Below are positions 40,007 through 49,490 of a DNA stretch of 64,000 nucleotides, in pieces (position 1 is the first letter of the stretch; every line of letters starts with the position of its first letter). This stretch comes from Defluviicoccus sp. (GTDB lineage Bacteria > Pseudomonadota > Alphaproteobacteria > MPNO01). The position numbers and the translations under genes were made by a program. Location: assembly GCA_028821395.1 (NCBI GenBank), contig JAPPGP010000192.1:1-64000 (forward strand). Direction: 5' to 3'. The notes beneath the pieces were generated by a model. It had not been told where the DNA came from. It did no database searches and saw nothing but the letters and a program-made list of their open reading frames with translations.

Positions 40007-41074
40007 TCACATGCGTTTGGGCGAACCGGCGGAATGCCAGTCGTCCCGATTGGCGCGCGCGCCCCAGAGGACGTTCGCGCGAGGCAGCCGGAGCTTCGAC
40101 TCCGCCCGGCGCCACAGGCCGAGCATCCCGTCCGGCGAGAACAACACGATAAGCAGGAACGCCAAGCCGATCACGGTGTTGAATCGCTCCCGGTCGATTA
40201 GGTCGATCGCGAAGTTCTCCAGGAGCACGAAGGCGATGGCTCCGAGGAACGGCCCGATCGGCGCCGCGAGCCCGCCGATCACGGCGATCACCAGGATGTC
40301 GATGACCATGTCGACGCCGACCAGACCGGGGGAAACGCGGCCGTTGAACCAAACCAGCAGCACGCCCGCCGTTCCGGCGATCACGCCGGCGTAGAAATAG
40401 GCGACGACGCGATGCGAGAAGACATTGATGCCGAGCGCGCGCACGCGCCTGGGATTGTCTCGCACCGCCTGGAGCCCCAGCCCGAATGACGAGCGAGCCC
40501 CGTAGAGCACGGCGAAATAGAAGAAGGCCGCGACCGCCAGGCAGAGATAGTAGAACGGCGTGGGGTCCCGCCAGTAAACCCCGAACAGGGTCGGCGGCTC
40601 GATCCCGGCAAAGCCCGTGAAGCCGTTGAAGATGACGTAGTTCTGGCGCACGAAGTAAAAAAAGGCGACGGCGATCGCCAGCGTGATCATGATCGTGTAG
40701 ATGCCTTCGGTGCGCGCGGAGATCGCCCCGATGAAGGTGCTGAGCAGCGCCGCGCCGAGGATCGCGATCGCCGCCGTCAGCCACCACGGCCAGCCCAGCC
40801 CCATGACGCCGACGCTGTTGGTGCCGAGGATCGCCATGATGTATGCGGCGAAGCCGGCGACCGTCATCTGGGCCAGGCTGACCATCCCGCCATAGCCGGC
40901 CAGCATGGTGAGCGACAGCGCGATGGTGCCGAGGATCAGCGAATAGGCGCCGATCTGGAAGGTGAAGAAATCCGACGCAAACAGCGGGTAGCCGAGCAGG
41001 AAGACCGCGAGCAGCAGGATCGCCGGGTTGATGCCCAGCGGCCAGGCGGACGATCTTCCCGCCGCGCCGAACAT
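40007..41074 (-). CDS. Branched-chain-type ABC transporter permease (LivM-like)
   Basis: LTMLAGYGGMVSLAQMTVAGFAAYIMA, AVRDNPRRVRALGINVFSHRVVAYFYAGVIAG. Confidence 0.9.
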   Translation of the reverse strand: MFGAAGRSSAWPLGINPAILLLAVFLLGYPLFASDFFTFQIGAYSLILGTIALSLTMLAGYGGMVSLAQMTVAGFAAYIMAILGTNSVGVMGLGWPWWLTAAIAILGAALLSTFIGAISARTEGIYTIMITLAIAVAFFYFVRQNYVIFNGFTGFAGIEPPTLFGVYWRDPTPFYYLCLAVAAFFYFAVLYGARSSFGLGLQAVRDNPRRVRALGINVFSHRVVAYFYAGVIAGTAGVLLVWFNGRVSPGLVGVDMVIDILVIAVIGGLAAPIGPFLGAIAFVLLENFAIDLIDRERFNTVIGLAFLLIVLFSPDGMLGLWRRAESKLRLPRANVLWGARANRDDWHSAGSPKRM

Positions 41075-41075
41075 G

Positions 41076-42086
41076 TCAGCGGGTCCCCATGATGCCCTGG
41101 GGCCGGATGGCGAGGACGCCGACCATGATCACGAAGGTCAGGACCACCGCATAGGTAGGGAAGTAGGCGAGGCCGAACTGTTCGGCGAGGCCGATCAGCA
41201 GGGCGCCGATGGCGGCCCCGGTGACCGAGCCCAGCCCGCCGACGATGACCACGACCAGCGAAGCCAGCAGGTAGCGGATGTCCTCGCCCGGCGCGATGGA
41301 GAGCGCCGTGCCGCCGACGACCCCGGCGAACCCGGCGAGCCCCGCGCCGATGGCGAAGACCAGGGCGAAGACGAGCTGCACGTTGACGCCCGACGCCGCC
41401 AGCATCTCGCGGTCGTTGACGCCGGCCCGGATCATCATGCCGACGCGGGTGCGGTTGAGGAATATCCAGAGGCCGATCCCCACCGCGACGGCGACCCCGA
41501 GCACCGTCAGCCGGTACATCGGGTACTTGATGAACACCGGCGCGCCGGAAGACTTGACGACCGAGATCACCGGCAGGACCACCGCGCCATACAGCCCCTC
41601 CGGCGTGTCGAACTGGTAGGTCGTGCCGGTCCAGACCGCGAGCATCAGGTCCGCGGCGATGATCGAAATGCCGATGGTCACCAGGGTCTGGCGCAGCTCG
41701 TCCCCCTCCATGCGGCGGAAGATCGCCACCTGCAGCAGGATCCCGCTGACCGCGATCACCAGGAAGGCGACGGCGAGGCCGAAGAACCAGCTTCCGGTCG
41801 CCTCGGCCACCTCGTAGCCGATATAGCCGCCGAGCAGGTACATCGAGCCATGCGCCAGGTTGACGTTGCGCATCAGGCCGAAGACCAGCGTGAACCCGCT
41901 CGCCACGAGAAAGTAGAGGCCGCCGAGGGTGATGCCGTTGAGCAGCGTGTTGACGAAGGTCTTCTTGCGCCCGATGGCGTCGATCAGCCAGCCGGGCCAC
42001 ACCGCGAAGATCAGCCACAGCAGCGCCGCCGCGAACAGCACGACCCCGAGAACCAGGAGCGTCCGGCGCTGCATCGGTCTGGGCAC
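41076..42086 (-). CDS. Branched-chain-type ABC transporter permease (LivH-like), GTG start at 42086 or ATG at 42074
   Basis: LGGLYFLVASGFTLVFGLMRNVNLAHGSMYLLGGYIG. Confidence 0.9.
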   Translation of the reverse strand: MPRPMQRRTLLVLGVVLFAAALLWLIFAVWPGWLIDAIGRKKTFVNTLLNGITLGGLYFLVASGFTLVFGLMRNVNLAHGSMYLLGGYIGYEVAEATGSWFFGLAVAFLVIAVSGILLQVAIFRRMEGDELRQTLVTIGISIIAADLMLAVWTGTTYQFDTPEGLYGAVVLPVISVVKSSGAPVFIKYPMYRLTVLGVAVAVGIGLWIFLNRTRVGMMIRAGVNDREMLAASGVNVQLVFALVFAIGAGLAGFAGVVGGTALSIAPGEDIRYLLASLVVVIVGGLGSVTGAAIGALLIGLAEQFGLAYFPTYAVVLTFVIMVGVLAIRPQGIMGTR

Positions 42087-42092
42087 CGCCGG

Positions 42093-42176
42093 TCAGGCCC
42101 CGATGCGGCGTCCGGGCGCGAGCGTCGTCGCCACGCGTATCGAACGGGCCGCGGGAACGGCCCACGACGCTGTCAT
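42093..42176 (-). other. Putative 27-aa leader ORF (MTASWAVPAARSIRVATTLAPGRRIGA) at the head of the minus-strand operon
   Basis: Strong SD GGGGAGGA 6 nt upstream of the ATG; stop 6 nt upstream of the LivH-like GTG. Confidence 0.4.
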
Positions 42177-42444
42177 CGTCGATCCTCCCCGTCCAACCGC
42201 AGCGACGCCCTGCACACCATGCACCCCGGTCGCCCGACACGCCCGCCGGACACCCGCCGCGCCGTCGGTTCCGGTCTCAAGCGTCGCCGGACAGTCTGTC
42301 CAAATTCGCCCGAACCCGCAACCGCGTAACGGCATCGGGCGGCCATGTGCGGAAGGTTCGCCTCCCGATTCGCGCTTGGTCGTCGCGGCGCCGCCGGGGT
42401 GGGTTACAATTCGAAGGGGATCGGGATTCGGGACAAGTTTCGCC

Positions 42445-43068
42445 GTGAGACCCGTCAACGCGATCTGCATCGCCCTTGCCGCGGCCTTGCTCGTTGCGGG
42501 ATGCACCTCCGCCCCGCCGACGCGGCAGGCGGATCTGTGCGCGGTCTTCGAGCAAGAGCCCGACTGGTACGACTACGCGCAGAGCTCCGCGAAGAAATGG
42601 GGGACGCCGGTGCACGTGCAGATGGCCTTCGTGCGCCACGAGTCGAGCTACCGGGCCCACGCCCGTCCGCCGCGCAAGTGGTTGTGGTTCATCCCCTGGG
42701 GGCGCGTGTCCTCGGCCAAGGGCTATGCCCAGGCCCAGGACCCGGTATGGTCGGAGTACCAGGCCGAGCGGGGCCGGCTGTTCCGGAGCCGCTCGGACAT
42801 GGAGGACGCGCTCGACTTCATCGGCTGGTACAACCACAAGACTTGGCGCCAGCTAAAGATTCCCCGCACCGACGCGTACCGGCTCTATCTCGCCTATCAC
42901 GAAGGGCGGGGCGGCTACAGCCGCGGCAGCTGGAAGAAGAAGCCCGGGGCGCGGCGCACCGCGGAACGGGTGAGCAATACCGCCCGCAGATACAAATCGC
43001 AGCTCGCGCAATGCGAGCAACGCTTCCGCTGCGATTCCTGGTATCAGATCTGGCCCTTCTGCGGCTGA
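42445..43068 (+). CDS. Putative lipoprotein with lysozyme/SLT-like domain, GTG start
   Basis: Lipobox-like LVAGC after signal; VQMAFVRHESSYRAHARPPRKWLWFIPWGRVSSAKGYAQAQDPVW resembles a transglycosylase active-site region. Confidence 0.72.
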   Translation: MRPVNAICIALAAALLVAGCTSAPPTRQADLCAVFEQEPDWYDYAQSSAKKWGTPVHVQMAFVRHESSYRAHARPPRKWLWFIPWGRVSSAKGYAQAQDPVWSEYQAERGRLFRSRSDMEDALDFIGWYNHKTWRQLKIPRTDAYRLYLAYHEGRGGYSRGSWKKKPGARRTAERVSNTARRYKSQLAQCEQRFRCDSWYQIWPFCG

Positions 43069-43110
43069 CCGCGGAGTCCGGCGGGTGCCCGAAGGGGGCC
43101 TGCTTGCGCC

Positions 43111-44430
43111 TCAGCCTATCAGTCTCGGAAAGGTCAGCGTGAGCGCCGGGAACAGCACCAGCAGCGCGACCCGCACGGCATCCGACAGCAGGAAGGGGAC
43201 CACCCCCTTGTAGGTCTCCGTCATCGGCACGTCCTTCGCGAACGAGTTGATGATGAAGACGTTGAGCCCGACCGGCGGGGTGATCAGCCCGACCTCGACC
43301 ACGATCAGCGCGATGATGCCGAACCAGATCTTGGTCTCCTCGCCGTCGAGCCCGAAGTCGAGCCCGGCGATGATCGGCCACAGCACGGGGACCGTGAGCA
43401 GGATCATCGCGAAGCTGTCCATGATGCAGCCAAGCGCGATGAAGAAGATCAACACGACCGCCAGCACCGCCATCGGGCTGAGGCCGCTCTCGCCGATGAG
43501 CTCGGCCAGGATCAGCGGCATCCGGGTGAAACCGAGGAACGCGTTGAAGAATTCGGAACCCAGCAGGACCATGAAGATCGCGGCGGTGGGGATCGCGGTG
43601 CCGACCAGGCAGTCGAGAAAATCGTTCAACCCCATCCGCGCCTTGGCGAAGGCGATCAGCCCGGTGCCGAACGCGCCCACCGCGGCACCCTCGGTCGGGG
43701 TGAAGATCCCGACATAGATGCCGCCGATGACCAGGACGAATATCAGCAGCACCGGCCAGACGTCGAGCAGGCCACGCCACTGCTCCCGCCGGCTCGCGCG
43801 GTCGCCGACCGGACCGGCATCGGGGCGCAAGCGCACATAGATGCCGATCGCGAGCACGTAGCCGAGCGCCGCCAGGATGCCCGGCACCATCGCGGCCTGG
43901 AACAGGGTGACGATGTTGGCCTCGGTGATGATGGCGTAGAGCACGAGCACGATGGAGGGCGGGATCAGGATCCCGAGCGTGCCGCCGGCGGCCAAGGTGC
44001 CGGTCGCCAGCGCCCCCGAATAGCGGTAGCGGCGGAGCTCGGGGAGAGCCACCCGCGCCATGGTGACGGCGGTCGCGATCGACGACCCGCAGATCGCGCC
44101 GAAACCCGCGCAGGCGCCGACCGTGGCCATCGCGACGCCGCCCCGCCGGTGGCCGAGCCACAGATTGGCCGCCCGGAACAAGGCCGCGTTGAGCCCGGCC
44201 TTGGTCGCGAACTGGCTCATCAGCATGAACAGCGGCACCACGGAGAGGTCGTAGACATGATAGGTCCAGAACGGCGCGGTCTTGAGATAGTTGAGGAGCG
44301 GGCCGACCCCGTTGATGATCGAGTACCCGGTAAGCCCCACCACCATCAGCCCGACGGCGATCGGGATACGCAGCGCCAGCAGGACAAGCAGGACGAGGAA
44401 TCCCGCCGCCCCCAGCTCGGGTCCGGTCAC
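43111..44430 (-). CDS. TRAP transporter large permease (DctM family)
   Basis: GACAGFGAICGSSIATAVTMARVALPEL, GGTLGILIPPSIVLVLYAIITEANI. Confidence 0.92.
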   Translation of the reverse strand: MTGPELGAAGFLVLLVLLALRIPIAVGLMVVGLTGYSIINGVGPLLNYLKTAPFWTYHVYDLSVVPLFMLMSQFATKAGLNAALFRAANLWLGHRRGGVAMATVGACAGFGAICGSSIATAVTMARVALPELRRYRYSGALATGTLAAGGTLGILIPPSIVLVLYAIITEANIVTLFQAAMVPGILAALGYVLAIGIYVRLRPDAGPVGDRASRREQWRGLLDVWPVLLIFVLVIGGIYVGIFTPTEGAAVGAFGTGLIAFAKARMGLNDFLDCLVGTAIPTAAIFMVLLGSEFFNAFLGFTRMPLILAELIGESGLSPMAVLAVVLIFFIALGCIMDSFAMILLTVPVLWPIIAGLDFGLDGEETKIWFGIIALIVVEVGLITPPVGLNVFIINSFAKDVPMTETYKGVVPFLLSDAVRVALLVLFPALTLTFPRLIG

Positions 44431-44945
44431 CGAACCGCCGCCTTGAAATCGCGCCAGAACACATAGAGGCTGACGGCGACCAGCAATGCGAGGGACAGGA
44501 GGATCGGCGGAAACGCCGACCAGATCGGCAGGCTGAGGACCATCGACTTATCGGCGCTGGCCCGAAGGTCGATGCCGCCGAGCGTCATCCGCCACAGCAA
44601 TATCGCGGCGATGAACCCGAGCGCCAGCCCGCCGAGCGCGTCCATCGCCGCCTTCACCCGGTCGGAGGCCCTGGCGAGCACGAAATCGACGATGAAGTTC
44701 CCCTTCACCAGCTGGCAATAGGGCAGGAAGGCGACCACCGCGATCGCCGTTCCCATCTTGATCAGCTCGAAGTCGCCGGGGATCGGCGCGCCGACCACGG
44801 CGCGGAGCGTGATGCTCACGGTCTCCATGACGGTCATGGCGACCAGGATCGCCCCGCCGGCCAGCGCGAAGGCGCGGGTCAACAGCGAGAGGCAGCGGCC
44901 AACCGGGCCGTCGGTCGACGGCCCGCCCGAACCGGGCTCGTCCAC
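44427..44945 (-). CDS. TRAP transporter small permease (DctQ family)
   Basis: Four hydrophobic segments; LKAVVGAPIPGDFELIKMGTAIAVVAFLPYCQLVKGNFIVDFV; overlaps DctM. Confidence 0.87.
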   Translation of the reverse strand: MDEPGSGGPSTDGPVGRCLSLLTRAFALAGGAILVAMTVMETVSITLRAVVGAPIPGDFELIKMGTAIAVVAFLPYCQLVKGNFIVDFVLARASDRVKAAMDALGGLALGFIAAILLWRMTLGGIDLRASADKSMVLSLPIWSAFPPILLSLALLVAVSLYVFWRDFKAAVR

Positions 44946-44956
44946 GGCGCGGGCGG

Positions 44957-45991
44957 CTACTTCGCGTGTTTGTCCAGCAATGCCCGCGCGTCGGAGAGCA
45001 CCTTCTCGCCGTCGATGCCGCGGTCCTTGACCAAAGCGAGCCAGCGGCCGATCGCGGCTTCCGATGCCTTGCGGATCCGGTCGGTCTCCGCGTCGGACAG
45101 GAAGATGAACTCGTTACCGCGCTTCTTGGCGGCGTCGATGCCGGGCTGCTCCGCCTTGTCCCACACATCGGCGGCGATGGGGGCGAGCGCGCGGCCCGTG
45201 GTGTCGTCGATCACCTTCTTCAGATCGGCCGGCAGCTTCTCGTAGCTTTTCTTGTGCATGCCGAGGAAGAACACCGCGGTCTGCACGCGCGCGTTGCCCG
45301 GGATATCGACCGAGTACTTGGTCATCTCGTGCATCTTGAAGGGCCAGATGATCTCGTAGGGGACCAGCGCCCCGTCGATCACGCCGCGCGAGAGCAGCGG
45401 CGTGACCTCGCCGATCGGCGTCCCGACCGCGGTCGCGCCCATCGCCTCGATGAACCATGAGCCGCCGCGATGCGGCGTGCGGATCTTGAGACCCTTGAAA
45501 TCCTCGAGCCGCCGCAACGGCTTGTTGCGCATGATGAACACATTGCCGGCATGCACGTGGAGCAGCAGGATCTTGTAGTCCTTGAACTCCTCCTGGAGAT
45601 GCATCTCCTGGAAGTCCTGCAGCGCCATGTTCGTGGCATGGGTCGTGGTGTGAACGAAGGGCAGGTGGAACACCTCCAGCCTCGGGAAGCGTCCCGGCGT
45701 GTAGCCGGGCAGCGTCCACACCATGTCGACGACGCCGTCGCGGACCTGGTCGATCAGCTGCGGCGGCCTGCCGCCGAGCTGCATTGACGGGTAGACGTCG
45801 ATCTGCAGCCGCTTGCCCGACCGCTCGTTGACCCGCTTGACCCACGGCGCGAAGAACAGACGGCTCGCGGCCGAAACCGGCGGCGAGAGATGGTGCAGCC
45901 GCATCGTGTAATCCGCGGCGCGCGCGGTGTCGGCCGGACCGAAGCCAGCCAGCGCGCCCAGAACGGCGAGAATCGCGAGAGCTCTCGTCAT
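44957..45991 (-). CDS. TRAP transporter substrate-binding protein (DctP family)
   Basis: Signal peptide MTRALAILAVLGALAGFGPADTARA; YTMRLHHLSPPVSAASRLFFAPWVKRVNERSGKRLQIDVYPSMQLGG. Confidence 0.9.
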   Translation of the reverse strand: MTRALAILAVLGALAGFGPADTARAADYTMRLHHLSPPVSAASRLFFAPWVKRVNERSGKRLQIDVYPSMQLGGRPPQLIDQVRDGVVDMVWTLPGYTPGRFPRLEVFHLPFVHTTTHATNMALQDFQEMHLQEEFKDYKILLLHVHAGNVFIMRNKPLRRLEDFKGLKIRTPHRGGSWFIEAMGATAVGTPIGEVTPLLSRGVIDGALVPYEIIWPFKMHEMTKYSVDIPGNARVQTAVFFLGMHKKSYEKLPADLKKVIDDTTGRALAPIAADVWDKAEQPGIDAAKKRGNEFIFLSDAETDRIRKASEAAIGRWLALVKDRGIDGEKVLSDARALLDKHAK

Positions 45992-46068
45992 AACGCTCTC
46001 CTTGTGTGGGAAAGTTCGCAAGGATGTTACGGCGTAGCGCGTCGAGTCAATGTCGGTCGCCGGGCGGG

Positions 46069-46533
46069 CTAGAGGGGCAGATGCGACCCGGACACCAGCA
46101 AAGTCGTCGTCAAGGCGACATTGCGCCGCCGGAACAGCGGGCGCGCGCCGGAAATGTCGATCCGGTCCTCGTAATAGCCCGTGGCGTAAAACCGCGACTC
46201 GCCTTCGAGCGTGGTGTGCATGACGATCACCGAGGACAGGGTCTCGGCTTCTCCCGCCTCGCCGTCGATCTCGATGCGATAGACGCTGGCATGCCGGTGG
46301 TATGTGCCGAGATTGGTGAAATGATCCCCGGCCGACAGGCACAGTTCGAGCAGGGGCTCGCGCTCGTGATCGAACCAGGTCATGCGCTGGCCGATCTCTT
46401 CGCTGTGGGCGGTGATGCTGTAGCGGAACGCCGGCAGGCACAGCTCGTTGAGCCAGCCTGCGTAGTCGTCGGCATTCATCCGCACGCAAGCGGCGTAGAT
46501 CAGGTCCTCGACAGCCCGTTCCGAGATCGCCAT
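46069..46533 (-). CDS. Aromatic-ring-hydroxylating dioxygenase beta subunit (SnoaL-like)
   Basis: AVEDLIYAACVRMNADDYAGWLNELCLPAFRYSITAHSEEI; adjacent to Rieske alpha subunit. Confidence 0.82.
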   Translation of the reverse strand: MAISERAVEDLIYAACVRMNADDYAGWLNELCLPAFRYSITAHSEEIGQRMTWFDHEREPLLELCLSAGDHFTNLGTYHRHASVYRIEIDGEAGEAETLSSVIVMHTTLEGESRFYATGYYEDRIDISGARPLFRRRNVALTTTLLVSGSHLPL

Positions 46534-46550
46534 CGCGGCCCGGCGCGCCC

Positions 46551-47762
46551 TCAATGCAGCGCCGCGGGGCGGCCCGCGAACGGGTCCGACGGGTCGCGCC
46601 CGATGCGGCGGCTCCACTCGGCGAAATAGTTGCGCAAGGGAATGTCGTCCTGGCCGCGCTCGTCCTCCTCGCGCGCGTGGATGCTGAAGACCGAGCTGCC
46701 GTCGCGCATGGTCGCCATCTGGATTTCCGAGGCGACATTGTCCTCCGGCAGGTTGCGGCCGAACGGCCCCCAGATCTCGTTGTGGTGGCGCATGCGCATC
46801 TCGCGGTCGTCCGCCGACTCCCCCTTGATGCCGAGCGCGCGGTACTCGACGACGGTGCGCGTCGGGCCGAGGGGGATGACGCAGTCAACCCGCGCCACGG
46901 TGGTTCGCACATTGACCATCACATCGGGAAAGATGTTCACCAGACGCCATTCGTCCGCCGCCAGCCCCGGGAACGGCCCGCGCGTCCGGCTCTCGCCCGC
47001 CTTTCCCGCGCGCGACAGCTTGTAGTCCGGCGCAAACGATTCCAGGAACGAATGCCCCCGCGGCCGGGGACGGATGCGGCGTTCCATATAGTTCGGCTGG
47101 CTCATATTGGTCTTCACGTTATAGACGTGCATGCCCTCGTGATAGGGCTCCAGATTGGTGAGCTGCCAGAGCTTCCAGTTGGTGTTCAGGACGATCCGGT
47201 GGAAGTGGAACGGCTCCAGCGTCCGCGTCCCCATGCATTCCTCGAGCGAGACCAGGCAGCCGCTCAGAAAATCGTCGAGCGGCTCGCACTCGTCGTCGAG
47301 GTTCACGAACACCAGGCCGAGCCGCACCTCCGTCCGCACCTCGCGGAGCCCCATCGTCGCGGTTGCGACGTCGCAGTGCTCGTAGGCCTCGTTGCGCGGG
47401 ATGGCGACACAGTTGCCGCCGCTGTCATAGACCCATTGGTGAAACGGGCAGACCCAGCGGCGCGCATTGCCGCGCGGCCGGCGCAGCACCAGGGAGCCCC
47501 GGTGGGAGCAGGCGTTCACGAACCCGCGGACGCGGCCCTCGCCGTCGCGCGAGACGATCAGTGGCGTGCCGGCGAGGGTGGTCGTCCGGTAGTCGAACGG
47601 CTCGGGCAACTCCTGATCGTGGCAGACGAATTTCCACACCCGGTCGAAGATCTTCTCCTTCTCCTCCCGGAAGATCTCCTCGCTGGTGAATATCGCGTTG
47701 TCCACGAAATGGCTGGCCGGCAGGCCGGGACGCTTCGCCCATTCGATCGCGGTCCTCGACAT
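46551..47762 (-). CDS. Aromatic-ring-hydroxylating dioxygenase alpha subunit (Rieske)
   Basis: CSHRGSLVLRRPRGNARRWVCPFHQWVYD and NLEPYHEGMHVYNVKTN motifs. Confidence 0.9.
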   Translation of the reverse strand: MSRTAIEWAKRPGLPASHFVDNAIFTSEEIFREEKEKIFDRVWKFVCHDQELPEPFDYRTTTLAGTPLIVSRDGEGRVRGFVNACSHRGSLVLRRPRGNARRWVCPFHQWVYDSGGNCVAIPRNEAYEHCDVATATMGLREVRTEVRLGLVFVNLDDECEPLDDFLSGCLVSLEECMGTRTLEPFHFHRIVLNTNWKLWQLTNLEPYHEGMHVYNVKTNMSQPNYMERRIRPRPRGHSFLESFAPDYKLSRAGKAGESRTRGPFPGLAADEWRLVNIFPDVMVNVRTTVARVDCVIPLGPTRTVVEYRALGIKGESADDREMRMRHHNEIWGPFGRNLPEDNVASEIQMATMRDGSSVFSIHAREEDERGQDDIPLRNYFAEWSRRIGRDPSDPFAGRPAALH

Positions 47763-47817
47763 TTCCGCCTGTCCCTCCCGTCAGTGATGCACGAAACGCG
47801 GCGGGTCTGCCGGCCCG

Positions 47818-48750
47818 CTACTGGGCGGCGATCCCCGCGCCGGCCTCCGCGCCGAACGCGCCGGCGGCTTCGAGCAGCGATCGCAGCCTCGCGCGGTCTT
47901 CCTCGTCGAGCATTCCGAGCGGCCGCCGCGGCGGGCCGACCGGCCGGCCGAGAATGTCGAGCCCGGTATGCCCCACCCGGATATGCGACTTGGCGCAGAT
48001 CAGCTCGCAGATCGGGAACAAGCGGTCCCACATCGCGCGAGCTCCGGCGAGGTCGTGGTCATCGACCGCGGCACGGAAGAACGCCATCGCAAGCTCGGGC
48101 AGGAAATTGGTGACGACCGGTGCCCAGCCGGTGGCGCCGGCGCTGAATGCCTGGAGACTCGTCGACTCCCAGCCGGCGATGATCGCGACACCGTCGCCCG
48201 TCAGCCTGCGGATCGCGCTGATCCGCGCGAGGTCGCCGGTGCTCTCCTTGATGCAGCGCATGTTCTCGTGCCGCGCGAGCTCGGCGAGGAACTCGGGCGG
48301 CATATCGATGCCGGTGGTCCACGGGTTGTTGTAAACGCAGATCGGCAAGGCGATCGCGTCGGCGACCCGCTCGTAATGCGCGCGCACCTCTTCGAGGGTG
48401 AGCGGCCAGTAGGTCATCGGCAGGATCATCACGCCGTCGCAACCGACCGCCTCGGCATGCCGCGAGAGCCGCGTACAGCCGGAGGTGGTGCGCGCGCCGG
48501 TGCCCGCGATCACCGAAATGCGGCCATCCACATGCCGCGCCGCGACCTCGATGCCGCGCTTCATCTCGTCCTCCGAGAACGAGCCGTTGCCGCCGGTCGA
48601 GCCGAACACGCAGACCCCGTCGACGCGGTTCTCGATCTGATGGTCGAGCACCCGGCGCAGCCCGTCCTCGTCGATCGCCTCGCCGTCGTCCTTGAGCGGC
48701 GTCGGGACGAAGGTGAAGACGCGGGACCAGAATTCGTGCTTCGTTACCAT
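47818..48750 (-). CDS. Dihydrodipicolinate synthase/N-acetylneuraminate lyase family protein
   Basis: FVPTPLKDDGEAIDEDGLRRVLDHQIENRVDGVCVFGSTGGNGSFSEDEMKR; CVYNNPWTTG; RCIKESTGD. Confidence 0.9.
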   Translation of the reverse strand: MVTKHEFWSRVFTFVPTPLKDDGEAIDEDGLRRVLDHQIENRVDGVCVFGSTGGNGSFSEDEMKRGIEVAARHVDGRISVIAGTGARTTSGCTRLSRHAEAVGCDGVMILPMTYWPLTLEEVRAHYERVADAIALPICVYNNPWTTGIDMPPEFLAELARHENMRCIKESTGDLARISAIRRLTGDGVAIIAGWESTSLQAFSAGATGWAPVVTNFLPELAMAFFRAAVDDHDLAGARAMWDRLFPICELICAKSHIRVGHTGLDILGRPVGPPRRPLGMLDEEDRARLRSLLEAAGAFGAEAGAGIAAQ

Positions 48751-48922
48751 GTGTCCCTCCCCATCGGCGCTGGGACAGTCCGGAACCTCAAACGAGGAAA
48801 GCTCAGGCACATCCGCCGAAGCATCCTATGCGGCGGATTTGCGGCGGTGCAAGCCCTGCCGCGGCCGGCTCTCCGTCGCGCGCGTCACCCGGCAAGCGCG
48901 CAGATGGCCGGAACAAGTCCAC

Positions 48923-49005
48923 TGCGGTCCGGTCTGGATTCTCGAGGCGGACCGCACCCGGTTCTTCCCGCCCCGCCCTTGGATGCCCGGATCGAGTCCG
49001 GCCAT
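48923..49005. repeat. Intergenic composite of two palindromes (REP-like)
   Basis: Perfect 9-bp inverted repeat TGCGGTCCG/CGGACCGCA (48923-48956) and ATGCCCGGA-TCGAG-TCCGGCCAT (48983-49005, one mismatch). Confidence 0.5.
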
Positions 49006-49055
49006 GACGACAAAAGGGACCGGCACAAAGCCATGCGTGCTTTCCGGTCGAAACA

Positions 49056-49487
49056 CTAGTCCTTGGCGAGGAACTCGCCGATGGTCTCGTCGGTGTGAAA
49101 TTCCGGCCGTTCGTAATAGTGCGGGCCGTCGTAGATCTCGATCAGCACGCTGCGTTCGTGCGCGATCGTCGGGCCGTGGGGATGGTCCTTCGGGTTCATG
49201 TAGAAGGAGCCCGGCTTAAGGCGCAGACCGACATCGGTGTACTCGTAGTCGCCTTCCAGGCAATACATGAACTGGTTCGACGCATGGGTGTGCTTGACCG
49301 GTATGTGCCCGCCCTTCTCGAACTCGATCAGGGCGATGCTGGCACCGGTCTCCGGGTTCTTCCAGAGGAAGTACTGCCTGAGCCCGTAGTCCGGAAAGTC
49401 GAGCCATTGTTCCGGATCCAGCCCGTCCCGGTGGATCAGCAGCTCCAGGGTCCTGGCGAGCGATTCCTGGGACGATGCGTCGGTCAT
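49056..49487 (-). CDS. Cupin-domain protein
   Basis: GGHIPVKHTHASNQFMYCLEGDYEYTDVGLRLKPGSFYMNPKDHPHG. Confidence 0.85.
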   Translation of the reverse strand: MTDASSQESLARTLELLIHRDGLDPEQWLDFPDYGLRQYFLWKNPETGASIALIEFEKGGHIPVKHTHASNQFMYCLEGDYEYTDVGLRLKPGSFYMNPKDHPHGPTIAHERSVLIEIYDGPHYYERPEFHTDETIGEFLAKD

Positions 49488-49490
49488 CTT

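Noticed and set aside
48751-49055. Possible small gene (76-aa minus ORF) in the cupin/DHDPS gap
   Set aside because: The translation overlaps palindromic repeat sequence (VVMAGLDPGIQGRGG is the usual translation of such repeats), so it is not likely a real protein.
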